Assembly: GCA_034927445.1 (NCBI GenBank)
Contig: JAYFPZ010000045.1
Span: 4,367 to 68,366, forward strand
Source of the DNA: PHAA01 sp034927445
GTDB lineage: Bacteria; Bacillota; Syntrophomonadia; Syntrophomonadales; Syntrophomonadaceae
Length of the DNA: 64,000 bases
Reading direction: 5' to 3'
The notes under the pieces were generated by a model. The model ran no database searches, was not told the origin of the DNA, and saw only the letters and a program-made list of their open reading frames with translations. Positions 17,288 through 25,291 of this stretch are shown one piece after another (positions within the stretch are counted from its first letter, which is position 1; each line of letters begins with the position of its first letter). A program made the position numbers and the translations under genes.

Positions 17288-17626
17288 GTGAACATTCAGA
17301 TATTTGGCGTCAAAAAATGCTTTGATACGCAAAAGGCTGAACGATATTTTAAAGAAAGAAATATTAAATACCAATATATAGACCTCAGCCAAAAAGGTTT
17401 AAGCAAAGGTGAGCTTGACAGTGTAAAGGCAGCTATTAAGCTTAATGATTTGATTAATCAAAAAGCTAAAGATTATATTAAATTGAAATTGAATCGAATT
17501 GGAAGCGCCACTATGAGAGAAGAAATACTACTAAACAATCCTCAGCTATATAGAACCCCAATTGTACGTAATGGCAGGTTAGCTACGGTAGGTTATCAGC
17601 CGGAAGTGTGGAAAGAATGGGAGTAG
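17288..17626 (+). CDS. ArsC/Spx-family thioredoxin-fold protein (arsenate reductase-like)
   Basis: A 112-residue thioredoxin-fold protein. Residues 5-15 (IFGVKKCFDTQ) give a single N-terminal cysteine in a Cys-x-x-Thr context. The C-terminal LYRTPIVRNGRLATVGYQPE matches the conserved cis-Pro/Arg region of the ArsC/Spx family. It starts with GTG at 17288 after CGGAGGAA. The family includes glutaredoxin-dependent arsenate reductases and Spx-type RNA-polymerase-binding regulators. The alpha-helical middle fits either, and no arsenic operon is nearby, so a specific role cannot be assigned. A copy of the dispersed leader repeat precedes it and an intrinsic terminator follows. Confidence 0.9.
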   Translation: MNIQIFGVKKCFDTQKAERYFKERNIKYQYIDLSQKGLSKGELDSVKAAIKLNDLINQKAKDYIKLKLNRIGSATMREEILLNNPQLYRTPIVRNGRLATVGYQPEVWKEWE

Positions 17627-17667
17627 AGAAGAAATACTCTAAATAAAAAATAAAATATTACCCAATA

Positions 17668-17699
17668 AAGGCACCTGTCTTTCAACAGATGCTTTTTTA
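17668..17699 (+). terminator. Intrinsic terminator after the ArsC/Spx-like gene
   Basis: Stem GCACCTGT with ACAGATGC (one C-A mismatch) followed by TTTTTT. Confidence 0.75.
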
Positions 17700-17788
17700 T
17701 TATCAGCTAATTTCTGATTAATGAAAGCATTGATTTATTATTTAATCATGGTAAAATGGCAAAGGTGAATTTTTGAGCAAAGGGGATA

Positions 17789-17980
17789 ATGAAAACTTTG
17801 GAAGAGGAAAACAAGAAACTGAATTGGGCCGGGTTTGTAGAAACAACTATCGTTAATTTTTTTCAACAAAACGAACTTGAAAAGCTTTCATTAGAAGACG
17901 GAAAAGGGAACAAAGCTAAATTGACTAAACAAAAGGATAATGTAATAAAGGTTGAATATACTTCAACAACGACATTATAA
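17789..17980 (+). CDS. Small hypothetical protein (63 aa)
   Basis: Not recognised. AAGGGG lies a few bases before the ATG, and a good intrinsic terminator follows within 15 bases, so it looks like a complete single-gene unit. The protein is lysine- and glutamate-rich with one short hydrophobic patch (WAGFVETTIVNFF), and has no signal peptide or membrane helix. Flanking terminators with similar stems (GCAYCTG type) bracket it. Confidence 0.6.
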   Translation: MKTLEEENKKLNWAGFVETTIVNFFQQNELEKLSLEDGKGNKAKLTKQKDNVIKVEYTSTTTL

Positions 17981-17993
17981 ACAAAACGGAAGA

Positions 17994-18019
17994 GCATCTG
18001 CTAAGGCAGGTGCTTTTTT
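17994..18019 (+). terminator. Intrinsic terminator after the 63-aa ORF
   Basis: Stem GCATCTGC with GCAGGTGC (one G-T pair), loop TAAG, then six T residues. Confidence 0.8.
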
Positions 18020-18179
18020 GCGTTACGGAGAAAGTGTTACTACTAAGCCAAGATGGACGGATGTTTACGGGATAAGATGACCGGGAATTGAATTGACGGA
18101 TATTGAGACTGTAAAAAAATTGTATAAATCCTTCAGATGGTAAAATAACACCAGATGGAGGATACACACCGCCGCCGGG

Positions 18180-18269
18180 CAGATCATCCTGACGGTATGC
18201 GCGGCGGCAATCTTTATTTCCACCGCCTCCGTCATCCGGCTGACCAAGCCCATCGAGTACAGGCGATAG
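18180..18269 (+). pseudogene. C-terminal remnant of a membrane protein (permease-like)
   Basis: A frame ending with TAG at 18267 encodes a hydrophobic tail (QIILTVCAAAIFISTASVIR) followed by a charged end, LTKPIEYRR. This resembles the last membrane helix and cytoplasmic tail of an ABC-type permease. No start, ribosome binding site or upstream homology is present, so only a scrap survives. Confidence 0.35.
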
Positions 18270-18362
18270 CGAGTGTTCCGGGAGATTTACAAATCATTTT
18301 TCAATGTAGTATCATAGGCATACAATAAGCATAAAATAATGCTACGGAAAGAGGTGATTGGG

Positions 18363-18650
18363 ATGATGCAAATCAAGCCTTCCGCGGCCATCCGCAAAAA
18401 CTACAATGAAATTTCCGAACTGTGCAAGCAGTCGGGAGAACCGGTGTATCTCACCAAAAACGGTGAAGGCGACCTGGTGGTCATGGATATTGAAGCCTTT
18501 GCCAGACGCGAAAGCATGCTGCGCCTCAGAGAAAACCTGGTTACCGCGGAAGAAAGCCGGCTCGGCGGCAAAAACGGTTATTCCATTGACGAGGTATCCG
18601 ATATGATGAAAGCTGCCGTCCGGGAGGTACTGAATGGAAAGCGGAAATAA
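18363..18650 (+). CDS. Type II antitoxin, Phd/YefM family
   Basis: A protein of about 95 residues. The N-terminal Phd/YefM fold is visible as IKPSAAIRKNYNEISELC, EPVYLTKNGEGDLVVMDIEAF and a charged, helical C-terminus that would wrap the toxin. The frame opens at 18339, but AGAGGTG at 18350-18356 precedes ATG codons at 18363 and 18366, which are preferred. Its stop overlaps the start of the toxin gene by 17 bases, the usual coupled arrangement. The family represses its own promoter. This is an ordinary RelBE/YefM-YoeB-like addiction module in an accessory region. Confidence 0.92.
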   Translation: MMQIKPSAAIRKNYNEISELCKQSGEPVYLTKNGEGDLVVMDIEAFARRESMLRLRENLVTAEESRLGGKNGYSIDEVSDMMKAAVREVLNGKRK

Positions 18651-18951
18651 AACCTATCAAGTACTCATTTCCGACGAGGCGGCGCAGATGCTGGTGTTCC
18701 ACGCCCGGTTTCTGGCGCAGGTCAGTGAAACAGCGGCGCTTTCTCTTATTGCCGAGTTTAATGAGAAAACAAAATCACTTGAGCAGTTTGCGGAGCGAAA
18801 CCCCTGGCTTTCCGATCCGCTGGTGCCGGCAGGCAAATACCGCAAGCTGCTGATGGCCCAGCGGTACCTGCTGGTCTACCAGGTGAAAGGGGACCGCGTC
18901 TACGTGGACGCGGTGGTGGACTGCAGGCAGGACTACGGCTGGCTGCTGTAA
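18634..18951 (+). CDS. Type II toxin, RelE/ParE family
   Basis: A 105-residue RelE/ParE-fold protein. The N-terminal YQVLISDEAAQMLVFHARFL is the typical first strand and helix, and the C-terminal KYRKLLMAQRYLLVYQVKGD and VYVDAVVDCRQDYGWLL are the conserved last strands. Family members are either ribosome-dependent mRNA nucleases (RelE) or gyrase poisons (ParE); the sequence alone does not decide. It overlaps the antitoxin gene and is directly followed by a truncated acetyltransferase gene. Confidence 0.92.
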   Translation: MESGNKTYQVLISDEAAQMLVFHARFLAQVSETAALSLIAEFNEKTKSLEQFAERNPWLSDPLVPAGKYRKLLMAQRYLLVYQVKGDRVYVDAVVDCRQDYGWLL

Positions 18952-18967
18952 TTTTAATAGGAAGAAG

Positions 18968-19177
18968 GTGGGGGATCCATGCAGTGTGCTTACGAGGGAT
19001 GTGCCGCCCTATTCCATCGTGGGAGGCAACCCCGCCCGTTTGATACGGAAACGTTTCGATGACGGCCTGATCGAGCATTTGCTTAAGCTGAAATGGTGGG
19101 ATTGGCCTCCTGAAACAATCTTTAATCATCTTGAGATCTTATGCAGCGCCGATATCGAGCGCATAAAAACAATATAA
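18968..19177 (+). pseudogene. C-terminal fragment of a CatB/Vat-type hexapeptide acetyltransferase
   Basis: The 69 readable residues contain SVLTRDVPPYSIVGGNPARL and LLKLKWWDWPPETI. This is the end of the left-handed beta-helix and the tail typical of xenobiotic (chloramphenicol/streptogramin) O-acetyltransferases, normally about 210 residues. The N-terminal two thirds, including most hexapeptide repeats and the catalytic His, are absent. The frame starts 17 bases after the toxin stop, so an insertion of the toxin-antitoxin pair or a deletion removed the rest. Not functional. Confidence 0.85.
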
Positions 19178-19300
19178 TTGCCCGCCTGGTTATGAGAACG
19201 GAGTCGCGTCGGCCTTGGATGTTCACAGAATACTTTGATAACGTTCAACTAAGTCGGCAGAGCAAAAACTCTGCATAAACACGGCGCTTTTTTCGTTTCG

Positions 19301-20256
19301 TTACCCCACCACGTTGATGGGACGGCCGGCGAGAAACGCTTCTATATTGTCCGCCAGAATGGAGATCAGCCGCTGCCGGGTCTCTAGCCCCTTCCAGCCC
19401 ATATGGGGGGTCAGGATGACATTTTCCATGTCGTACAGCGGATTATCCGGCGCGGGCGGCTCGATCTCCTGCACGTCCAGCCCGGCGCCGGCCAGCTTGC
19501 CGGCCTGAAGCGCTTCGATGAGCGCCGCTCGTCCACAAGAGTGCCTCTGGCGGTATTGATGAGAAAGGCGGTGGGTTTCATAAGGGCCAGCGTCTTCCAG
19601 TTGATCAGGTGCCGCGTATCCGTCGTCAGCGGGCAGTGGAGCGTCACATAATCGCTCCTTTGCAGCAGGTCGTGAAGACTTACATATTCGATTTCGTCTT
19701 CCGGCTGTTGGGGCGTTCTGGTATGTACCAGAGTATGCATGCCCAGCGCCAGGGCGATGCGGATCACTTCCCGGCCGATAGTGCCGGCGCCGATGATGCC
19801 CAAGGTTTTGCTGTTGACCTCCACATGGGGCACCATGAGGTGCTTTTCAAAATTATCCCGGTTTTTCCGGGTCAACATGGCCTGCTGGATCTGCATGGAA
19901 GAACTCAGATTCAAAATGAGCATGATGGCTGTGTGGGCCACCCGCTGGGTACTGTAAGCGGGGATGTTGCATACGGTAATCCCCTTCGCCCGCGCGGCGG
20001 CCAGGTCGATATTGTTGTATCCGGTGCCCGCTTCGCAGATGAGTTTCACCGAATCCGGAAACCGCGAAAGGACAGACCCGGAAAGCGGCAATTCCTTTGT
20101 GACCACAATCGTCTGCCCCTGCACCCGCTCCAGGATCTGATCCTCCGCAGAGTCGTCGTAGACCGTCAGTGGGGGAGACAAAATGGAAAAATCCAGGTTT
20201 CCGTCAAAATTTATCCTCGTTGCGTTCAAAAGGACGGTTTTTTCCTTCGTCGCCAT
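19301..20256 (-). pseudogene. D-2-hydroxyacid dehydrogenase (glycerate dehydrogenase-like), single frameshift
   Basis: Starts at 20256 with GGAGGG before the ATG. The N-terminal 245 residues are intact: the Rossmann loop LGIIGAGTIGREVIRIALAL, HCPLTTDTRHLI and the catalytic-region NTARGTLVDE are all visible. Just after GTLVDE, near 19524-19527, one G appears to be missing. The correct frame continues as RALIEALQAGKLAGAGLDV and LTPHMGWKG (catalytic His), ending with TAA at 19301. As sequenced, translation runs on in the wrong frame to 19411. Either the gene has recently decayed or this is a sequencing error in a G/C run. The enzyme would reduce 2-keto acids with NAD(P)H. Confidence 0.85.
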
Positions 20257-20745
20257 GGAGGTCCCTCCTTCTGATTTAATTTTTCAATGGTTTGTCAATT
20301 TCGTCGGCTCGTTCTTCCAGGTTGTCTAAAGCATTGTCCACCTGACCTATAATCGATCCACCAAGTTGCATGTATTCTTTTTCAGCAGCTGGAGAAAAGA
20401 CAATTATTATACATAATATTAATGCTTTCATTAATATTCTAGGTATCAAATATTCTTTTCAACAGGAACTATTTTGCCCTTCCTTTACTCCCCATTTTAT
20501 GATAGTAGAAAAACTACATCCGAATTGTGGCTATAAAGCATGTGGAATCGATAGTCCTGTTGCAAAGGCGGGATACTTGATAAATAGCGGGTTTGCCAGA
20601 TAATAAATGAAAATATGCTTTCACGTCTTTTCTTTGTAGAAGATTTAAGACGGTGTTACTTGGCCGGATCTTTCGTCAATTTTTGGACATTGAACACCGT
20701 CTATCGCCGGACATTTTAGATTAGCTGTAACACTATACTGCCGCA
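20257..20745. other. Gene-poor stretch with remnants
   Basis: No complete gene. On the - strand, a frame ending with TAA at 20276-20278 encodes about 36 residues (GSIIGQVDNALDNLEERADE in the middle), perhaps the tail of a lost gene upstream of the dehydrogenase. At 20513-20548 lies a partial copy of the ACATCCGAAT repeat that also flanks the RhuM gene at 29925. The rest is unassigned. Confidence 0.4.
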
Positions 20746-20949
20746 GTGGATGAGGACGCCTGGCAGATTGATTTTGACGACGATGGTGCGTACATGAGAT
20801 GGATTTCAGACGCAATTTCACGCTCTACATTCCAGGCGAAGGACGTGCAGGTCTCAGAATCGGACCGGGTTGTGACACTGTTAACCTGTGACTATGTATT
20901 TGAAAACGCAAGATATGTGGTTGCCGGTAAGCTTGAAAAAGTTATTTGA
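20746..20949 (+). pseudogene. C-terminal fragment of a class B sortase
   Basis: The 67 readable residues include DRVVTLLTCDYVFENARYVV and a final GKL. This is the catalytic-Cys strand (TLxTC) and closing strands of sortase B-type transpeptidases, which are normally above 200 residues. The catalytic His region and membrane anchor are missing, and there is no ribosome binding site. It is a relic; no sorting substrate (LPxTG/NPxTN) was noticed in the surface proteins of the window, which use SLH anchoring. Confidence 0.8.
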
Positions 20950-21127
20950 TTTGCACTCCACGCAGCGATTTTGCAACTCTCTTGACCAAAATACTCCGTA
21001 TTTGATGTTGCATAAGAGAACAAATGTTTGGTATAATTGAGCTGACTACAAAATGTAGTCAGCTGTTTTAATAAGTTGTGATAACTGATATTAATTTGTT
21101 TTGAGAAAGCCAGGGGGAATATCTGTA

Positions 21128-22162
21128 ATGAGTAATCTAATCAGCGTCAGTGAGGGGAAAATTGCGCTCTATGCAATCGGTGACAGTAGCGTTTATGTGG
21201 ATGTTGTATTTAAGGATGAGACTTTTTGGATGACTCAAAAGGCCATCACACAATTGTTTGAGGTTGATTTGTCCGTTATCTCACGGCATTTAAAAAATAT
21301 CTATGCAGAAGAGGAGTTATCGCCTGAAGCAACTATTGCAAAAATTGCAATAGTTCAAAACGAAGGTGGGCGTGAAGTCAACCGTACCCCCGAGTTTTAC
21401 AGTTTGGATACTATTATCGCCGTTGGTTATCGGGTCAATTCCAAAAAAGCAACTAAATTCCGTCAATGGGCGACGCAGACTCTAAAAGAATACATCCAAA
21501 AAGGCTATCTTCTAAATATGGATATGCTGAAAAACGGGCGGCAGTTCGGGCGCGACTACTTCGACGAGTTACTGGAGAAAATCCGTGAAATCCGAGCCAG
21601 TGAACGCCGTGCCTACCAAAAGATCGCCGACGTTTTTGAGCAATGCAGTTACGACTATGATAAAAACAGTGAACTCACCAAAGAGTTTTACGCATTTGTG
21701 CAGAATAAGTTGCACTATGCTGTAACAGGGAAAACAGCGGCCGAACTCATTGCTGAGCGAGTTACACTTGATCATCCTACAATGGGGCTGACCACATGGA
21801 AGGAGGCTCCGAAAGGGAAAATCCTCAAGAGAGACATTGCCGTAGCCAAGAATTATCTGAACGAAAAGGAAATATCGCGTCTCAACCGACTTGTTACGAT
21901 GTTCATTGATTACGCCGAGCTTATGGCAGAGGATGGCATAGCAATGAGCATGAAGGATTGGCTGAATGAAACGGACAATTTTCTTAACAACAATCGGCGC
22001 CGTGTACTCGAGGGTAAGGGTCATATTTCACATGAAGATGCACTGAAAAAAGCTGCTGAGGTTTACGAACAGTTCCGCATTCAACAGGATAGAGATTATA
22101 TTTCAAACTTTGATGATGCAATGGCGGAATATTTAAAAGGAAAAGAAAACGAACAGGATTGA
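21128..22162 (+). CDS. RhuM-family protein (intact copy)
   Basis: A 344-residue protein of the RhuM family, named after a Salmonella pathogenicity island gene; the molecular function is not established. The N-terminal part (about 20-110) contains TFWMTQKAITQLFEVDLSVI and a helix-turn-helix-like region, then FYSLDTIIAVGYRVNSKKAT and FRQWATQTLKEYIQKGYLLN. The C-terminal part carries MGLTTWKEAPKGKI and AKNYLNEKEISRLNRLVTMF. GGGGGA lies eight bases before the ATG at 21128; a TTG at 21101 is less likely. Two decayed paralogues lie at 24066 and 29925. RhuM genes are typical of islands and restriction or defence neighbourhoods. Confidence 0.9.
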   Translation: MSNLISVSEGKIALYAIGDSSVYVDVVFKDETFWMTQKAITQLFEVDLSVISRHLKNIYAEEELSPEATIAKIAIVQNEGGREVNRTPEFYSLDTIIAVGYRVNSKKATKFRQWATQTLKEYIQKGYLLNMDMLKNGRQFGRDYFDELLEKIREIRASERRAYQKIADVFEQCSYDYDKNSELTKEFYAFVQNKLHYAVTGKTAAELIAERVTLDHPTMGLTTWKEAPKGKILKRDIAVAKNYLNEKEISRLNRLVTMFIDYAELMAEDGIAMSMKDWLNETDNFLNNNRRRVLEGKGHISHEDALKKAAEVYEQFRIQQDRDYISNFDDAMAEYLKGKENEQD

Positions 22163-22206
22163 CGACAAATGGCCTACCCAGTCGTCTGCTTCTGAAATAT
22201 GCCTCC

Positions 22207-22262
22207 CCGCCAAGGGGATACCAGAGGGGTACGACTCATTATTACGCACTCAAGCCACGTGG
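22207..22262 (+). repeat. Dispersed leader repeat, copy B (upstream of the DUF6883 operon)
   Basis: Matches copy A over CCGCCAAGGGGATACCAG and AGGGGTACGAC, then diverges in the T-run, and resumes with ACTCAAGCCACGTGG. It lies 109 bases before the ATG at 22316. Confidence 0.75.
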
Positions 22263-22315
22263 AGACAGTGGTAAGCTGAGAAATACTGAAATATCGAATG
22301 GAGGGCATAAACACC

Positions 22316-22516
22316 ATGTCAGAAGTATTAAAATATGGAACACATGCTTTTCTTTTTAATGCAGATACACCTGAATTAGGTGGATATTACGGATACCCAT
22401 GCAACAAAACGCTATTTGATTCTGTTTTGAGAAATAACTCGATTTCTCCAATTTATTCGAAGATTTATAGCGGTGATTATTACTGCATGATTTATGCGAC
22501 CAGATTAGCGAAGTGA
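22316..22516 (+). CDS. Small hypothetical protein, first gene of the DUF6883 operon
   Basis: A 66-residue protein, not recognised. GGAGGG lies about ten bases before the ATG. It contains ELGGYYGYPCNKTLFDSVL and is rich in Tyr and Asn, without signal or membrane segments. Its TGA overlaps the GTG start of the next gene by four bases (GTGA), so the two are translationally coupled. It could be the N-terminal part of a protein split from its neighbour, or a separate small partner. Confidence 0.6.
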   Translation: MSEVLKYGTHAFLFNADTPELGGYYGYPCNKTLFDSVLRNNSISPIYSKIYSGDYYCMIYATRLAK

Positions 22517-23463
22517 AAAAGACAGGCGATGTGACTAGTAGGTCGTATACCGTAGAAAAGGACATGTATATAACTTTGTTCACCGAACTCGCCCAGTCTA
22601 TAAAAGAAAGATTCAATACCATTTCGGCACAGAATCTCCCCATGTTAATAGCCAAACATAATATTTACAGCATTGTTCTTACAAATCTTCCATATTCGGC
22701 AAGGGAACTTATTGACGACTCAATGAAGGAACTTGCTGGCTATATCGGAGTGTTTGAATTAGACATGGGAAATCCACTGCATGTTATATTATTTTTAGAG
22801 TTAATGATTAATCATGGTTTTTTGAAACAGAACAAATTGTACCTTGAAAAAGAATATGATCAGGATGATGAAATCGTTCCAGACTGGGCACGGGATAATC
22901 CTATGGTGGAAATCAATAGAATTAGTCACGAAGATTTTCACAAACAAGCACCTCCATTGATATTTCCCACGGAATTATCAGCTCGGGGGGAACGCTTTCG
23001 AAATATTATGATGATAAAAGGAAAGGAGGACCACTATCAAAAAATAGCTTCAGGATTATTAAGCAATGAAGATGAAGATTTTAAATATACTGTGAATGGT
23101 AAATTGTCATACGTAAAAATAATGGTCCCCAGGGCAAAGCTGATGGAATATGCGCTTAATTTGGAACATAGCGGGGATGGCAAATCAAAAGCTAAACTAT
23201 TCAACGATTTATTGGGCATTACAAAAGAGAATTGGCGGTATCTTGCGGCTCAACTTGAAAATGGATTGGCTGACGGGCAGTTATGTAATGTAAGAAAAAC
23301 GGATTATGGTATTCAATATCATATAGATATACCGGTAAAGGGGCTTAATGGAGTTTCTAAAACTGTACGTACAGCATGGATTACAAGAGACAATACTACA
23401 ATTTCATTAATTACAGTATATATCGCTGATGAAAAAACATTGAAGGAGAAGAACCACCCATAG
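22513..23463 (+). CDS. DUF6883 domain-containing protein
   Basis: A 316-residue protein beginning with GTG. Residues 1-190 are not recognised. From about 200 to 305 the sequence KLMEYALNLEHSGDGKSKAK, LFNDLLGI, YGIQYHIDIPVKGLNG and VRTAWITRD matches DUF6883, a small domain often found at the C-terminus of polymorphic toxins and in toxin-immunity loci. No secretion signal is present. It sits between a 66-residue and a 109-residue unknown gene on the same strand, in an island-like neighbourhood with RhuM genes. A toxin or toxin-related role is plausible but is inference. Confidence 0.75.
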   Translation: MKKTGDVTSRSYTVEKDMYITLFTELAQSIKERFNTISAQNLPMLIAKHNIYSIVLTNLPYSARELIDDSMKELAGYIGVFELDMGNPLHVILFLELMINHGFLKQNKLYLEKEYDQDDEIVPDWARDNPMVEINRISHEDFHKQAPPLIFPTELSARGERFRNIMMIKGKEDHYQKIASGLLSNEDEDFKYTVNGKLSYVKIMVPRAKLMEYALNLEHSGDGKSKAKLFNDLLGITKENWRYLAAQLENGLADGQLCNVRKTDYGIQYHIDIPVKGLNGVSKTVRTAWITRDNTTISLITVYIADEKTLKEKNHP

Positions 23464-23488
23464 TTAATAGCCCAGATCAAAATGATTA

Positions 23489-23818
23489 TTGGGAAACGTT
23501 ACACACCTCGCCCATAATGAAGCAGTCAAAGCGTCTAATAGAGTTATTCCTACTCCTATGTACATAACTGGCTATACAGAACCAGTTATGGATGGTTTGT
23601 GCGGTTTCGCATCTATTGTGATAAAAGATGCTAGGAAAGGATTTGCAAAATGGCTTAAGAGTAAAAATATAGGACATCGAGGCTATAAAGGTGGGTGGGA
23701 AGTTTTTGCAGCAACCCACGATCAATCTTTTGAAAAAGCAAAAGCATATGCTGAAACTTTTGAAAAAATACTCCGACAAAACGGAGTTGAATGTTACTCC
23801 GTATCAAGATTGGACTAA
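23489..23818 (+). CDS. Hypothetical protein following the DUF6883 gene
   Basis: The frame of up to 109 residues begins with TTG at 23489; an ATG at 23559 is an alternative start, and neither has a convincing ribosome binding site. The sequence GFASIVIKDARKGFAKWLKS and AYAETFEKILRQNGVECYSV is compact and amphipathic, with balanced charge, and looks like a genuine protein. It ends just before repeat copy C. A role as partner or immunity protein of the DUF6883 protein is possible only by position. The 5' end may be damaged. Confidence 0.5.
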   Translation: MGNVTHLAHNEAVKASNRVIPTPMYITGYTEPVMDGLCGFASIVIKDARKGFAKWLKSKNIGHRGYKGGWEVFAATHDQSFEKAKAYAETFEKILRQNGVECYSVSRLD

Positions 23819-23828
23819 AGCAGTCCTC

Positions 23829-23882
23829 ACCGCCAAGGGGTACCAGAGGGGGACAACATCTTTTTTGCACACTCAAGGCATA
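23829..23882 (+). repeat. Dispersed leader repeat, copy C (upstream of a decayed RhuM gene)
   Basis: Blocks CCGCCAAGGGGTACCAGAGG, CATCTTTTTTGCACACTCAA and GGCATAT. The similarity to copy D continues downstream (TGTTATTGTCGAAAAAGTAA) and into the RhuM gene, so C and D belong to a longer duplicated segment. Confidence 0.8.
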
Positions 23883-24065
23883 TCGGAAATTGCGTGTTAT
23901 TGTCGAAAAAGTAATAATAAATTTGAAGAAAGGATTTCATTAAACTGTTTCGTGAGCGTAACTGAATTTTTTGAGGCCAAATATATGCTTAACAATTGAA
24001 CGAACATATGTTTGATCTTATTATTGTATTGTGACAATTATTCACAATATTTTGGAGGGATTGCT

Positions 24066-24421
24066 GTGAAGGATAGTAAGAAAAAAGATCAGAATAAACT
24101 GCAAATTAGAAACAGTACAGCAGAATTTTTGATATTCACTTTCACAAGCAAATGAAAATACAATAGAAGTCCGAATTGAAGATGAGACAGTTTGGTTAAC
24201 TCAAAAATTGATTGCCGAGCTTTTTGGAGTGGATCTTAGGACGGTAAATGATCATTTGAAAAATATTTACGTTGAGGACGAACTAGCGGAAGAGGCAAGT
24301 ATCCGGAAAAACCGGATAGTTCAAAAAGAGGTAAAAGAGAAGTCAGACGAGATGTTTTATTCTATAACCTCGACGCTATCATTTCAGTCGAATACCGGGT
24401 GAATTCGCTTAGAGCGGTGGC
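24066..24421 (+). pseudogene. Decayed RhuM-family gene, 5' part
   Basis: Begins with GTG at 24066 behind TTTTGGAGGGATTGCT. It is closely similar in DNA to the RhuM gene at 29925. Relative to that copy it has an extra T near 24140 and a lost base near 24330, both shifting the frame. RhuM similarity stops at about 24415 after the YRVNSLRA motif, where unrelated sequence starts. Confidence 0.85.
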
Positions 24422-24471
24422 GGGAAATACCTGGATAAGGCAGATAAAACGAAACAGGAGGTGTCTGGTAA

Positions 24472-24675
24472 ATGATTTATACAAATTCAAAAGGATTATA
24501 TTCAATGTCGGCACAGGCTGTTGGTGGGGCTGTCGGACACAACCCTATCTCCATTCTAATACCATGCCATAGAGTTATTGGTGCAAATGGAAGCTTGACA
24601 GGGTATGCGGGAGGATTGGAAAAGAAAAAGGCTCTGCTTCATATTGAGCAGGTGGACCTTACATATAGGCGATGA
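24472..24675 (+). pseudogene. C-terminal fragment of an Ogt-type methylated-DNA-cysteine methyltransferase
   Basis: The 67 residues contain MSAQAVGGAVGHNPISILIP, CHRVIGANGSLTGYAGGLEK and KKALLHIE. This is the active-site cysteine motif and C-terminal end of an Ogt protein of about 170 residues. The N-terminal domain and most of the DNA-binding helices are missing, and a stop codon (TAA) directly precedes the ATG in frame. A GGAGG ten bases upstream could allow translation of the fragment, but it should be inactive. It lies wedged between two RhuM fragments. Confidence 0.8.
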
Positions 24676-24680
24676 TTCAA

Positions 24681-24791
24681 AGATTCATATCAGTCGGCTA
24701 CCGGGTTAATTCGCCCAGAGCAGCCCAGTTTAGGCAATGGGCAACCGGAGTATTGCGTACTTTCGCTATCCGGGGATATGTGTTGGACTTC
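24681..24791 (+). pseudogene. RhuM-family internal fragment
   Basis: Encodes ISVGYRVNSPRAAQFRQWAT followed by TFAIRGYVLD, the middle of RhuM. It then fuses at 24787 into the sequence before the MGMT-family gene. Its first 35 bases cover the same part of RhuM as the end of the 24066 fragment but differ at several positions, so it is probably from a separate RhuM copy. Confidence 0.75.
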
Positions 24792-24810
24792 GTTGGGAGA
24801 GATTGTTGGC

Positions 24811-25110
24811 ATGAAAAGAGCAGACTTCTATACCAGGGTCTATCAGGTTGTACAAGCAATCCCCCGGGGCCGGGTGGCAACTTATGGTCTAATTGCCGGG
24901 ATACTGGGCAGCCCCCAATGTTCGCGTAGGGTCGGGCAAGCCTTGTATCATGCTCCTTATGATGCAAATCTGCCATGCCATCGGGTGATAAATAGCAAGG
25001 GAAGGCTGGTGCCGCATGGGGTTGAACAGAAAGATCTATTGTTGCAAGAAGATATTGCTTTTAAACAATGGTTGTGTGGTTTGAAAAAACACCTGTGGAA
25101 AATCTTCTGA
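24811..25110 (+). CDS. MGMT-family (DNA-binding domain only) alkyl-DNA transferase-like protein, second copy
   Basis: A 99-residue paralogue of the protein at 1969-2277, with GRVATYGLIAGILGSPQCSR and the active-site PCHRVI with Cys. The ATG at 24811 is chosen because similarity to the first copy begins there; the frame itself opens at 24778 inside a RhuM fragment. GGGAGA lies 11 bases upstream. About 180 bases downstream on the same strand is the EndoQ-like/UvrD-like gene, so a joint role in base-damage repair is plausible. Whether it repairs alkylguanine itself is untested. Confidence 0.88.
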   Translation: MKRADFYTRVYQVVQAIPRGRVATYGLIAGILGSPQCSRRVGQALYHAPYDANLPCHRVINSKGRLVPHGVEQKDLLLQEDIAFKQWLCGLKKHLWKIF

Positions 25111-25291
25111 GGAACAAAACAGTTGGCCGGAGGACTATTTCGTTTTCCCGGTTGCGTCCATGACCTTATAGATATTCTGGAAGACGGGATTTACAAACAG
25201 CCCCTGATTTTTCATAATGAGTAATGAAAGCAGTAACGAGGGGCAGACGTTGATATCTATATGTCCTGACCTAAAAAACAGGAGTTTTTAC

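Noticed and set aside
20370..20603. A 77-codon open frame upstream of the sortase fragment
   Set aside because: It overlaps the ACATCCGAAT repeat, has no ribosome binding site, and its translation resembles no family.
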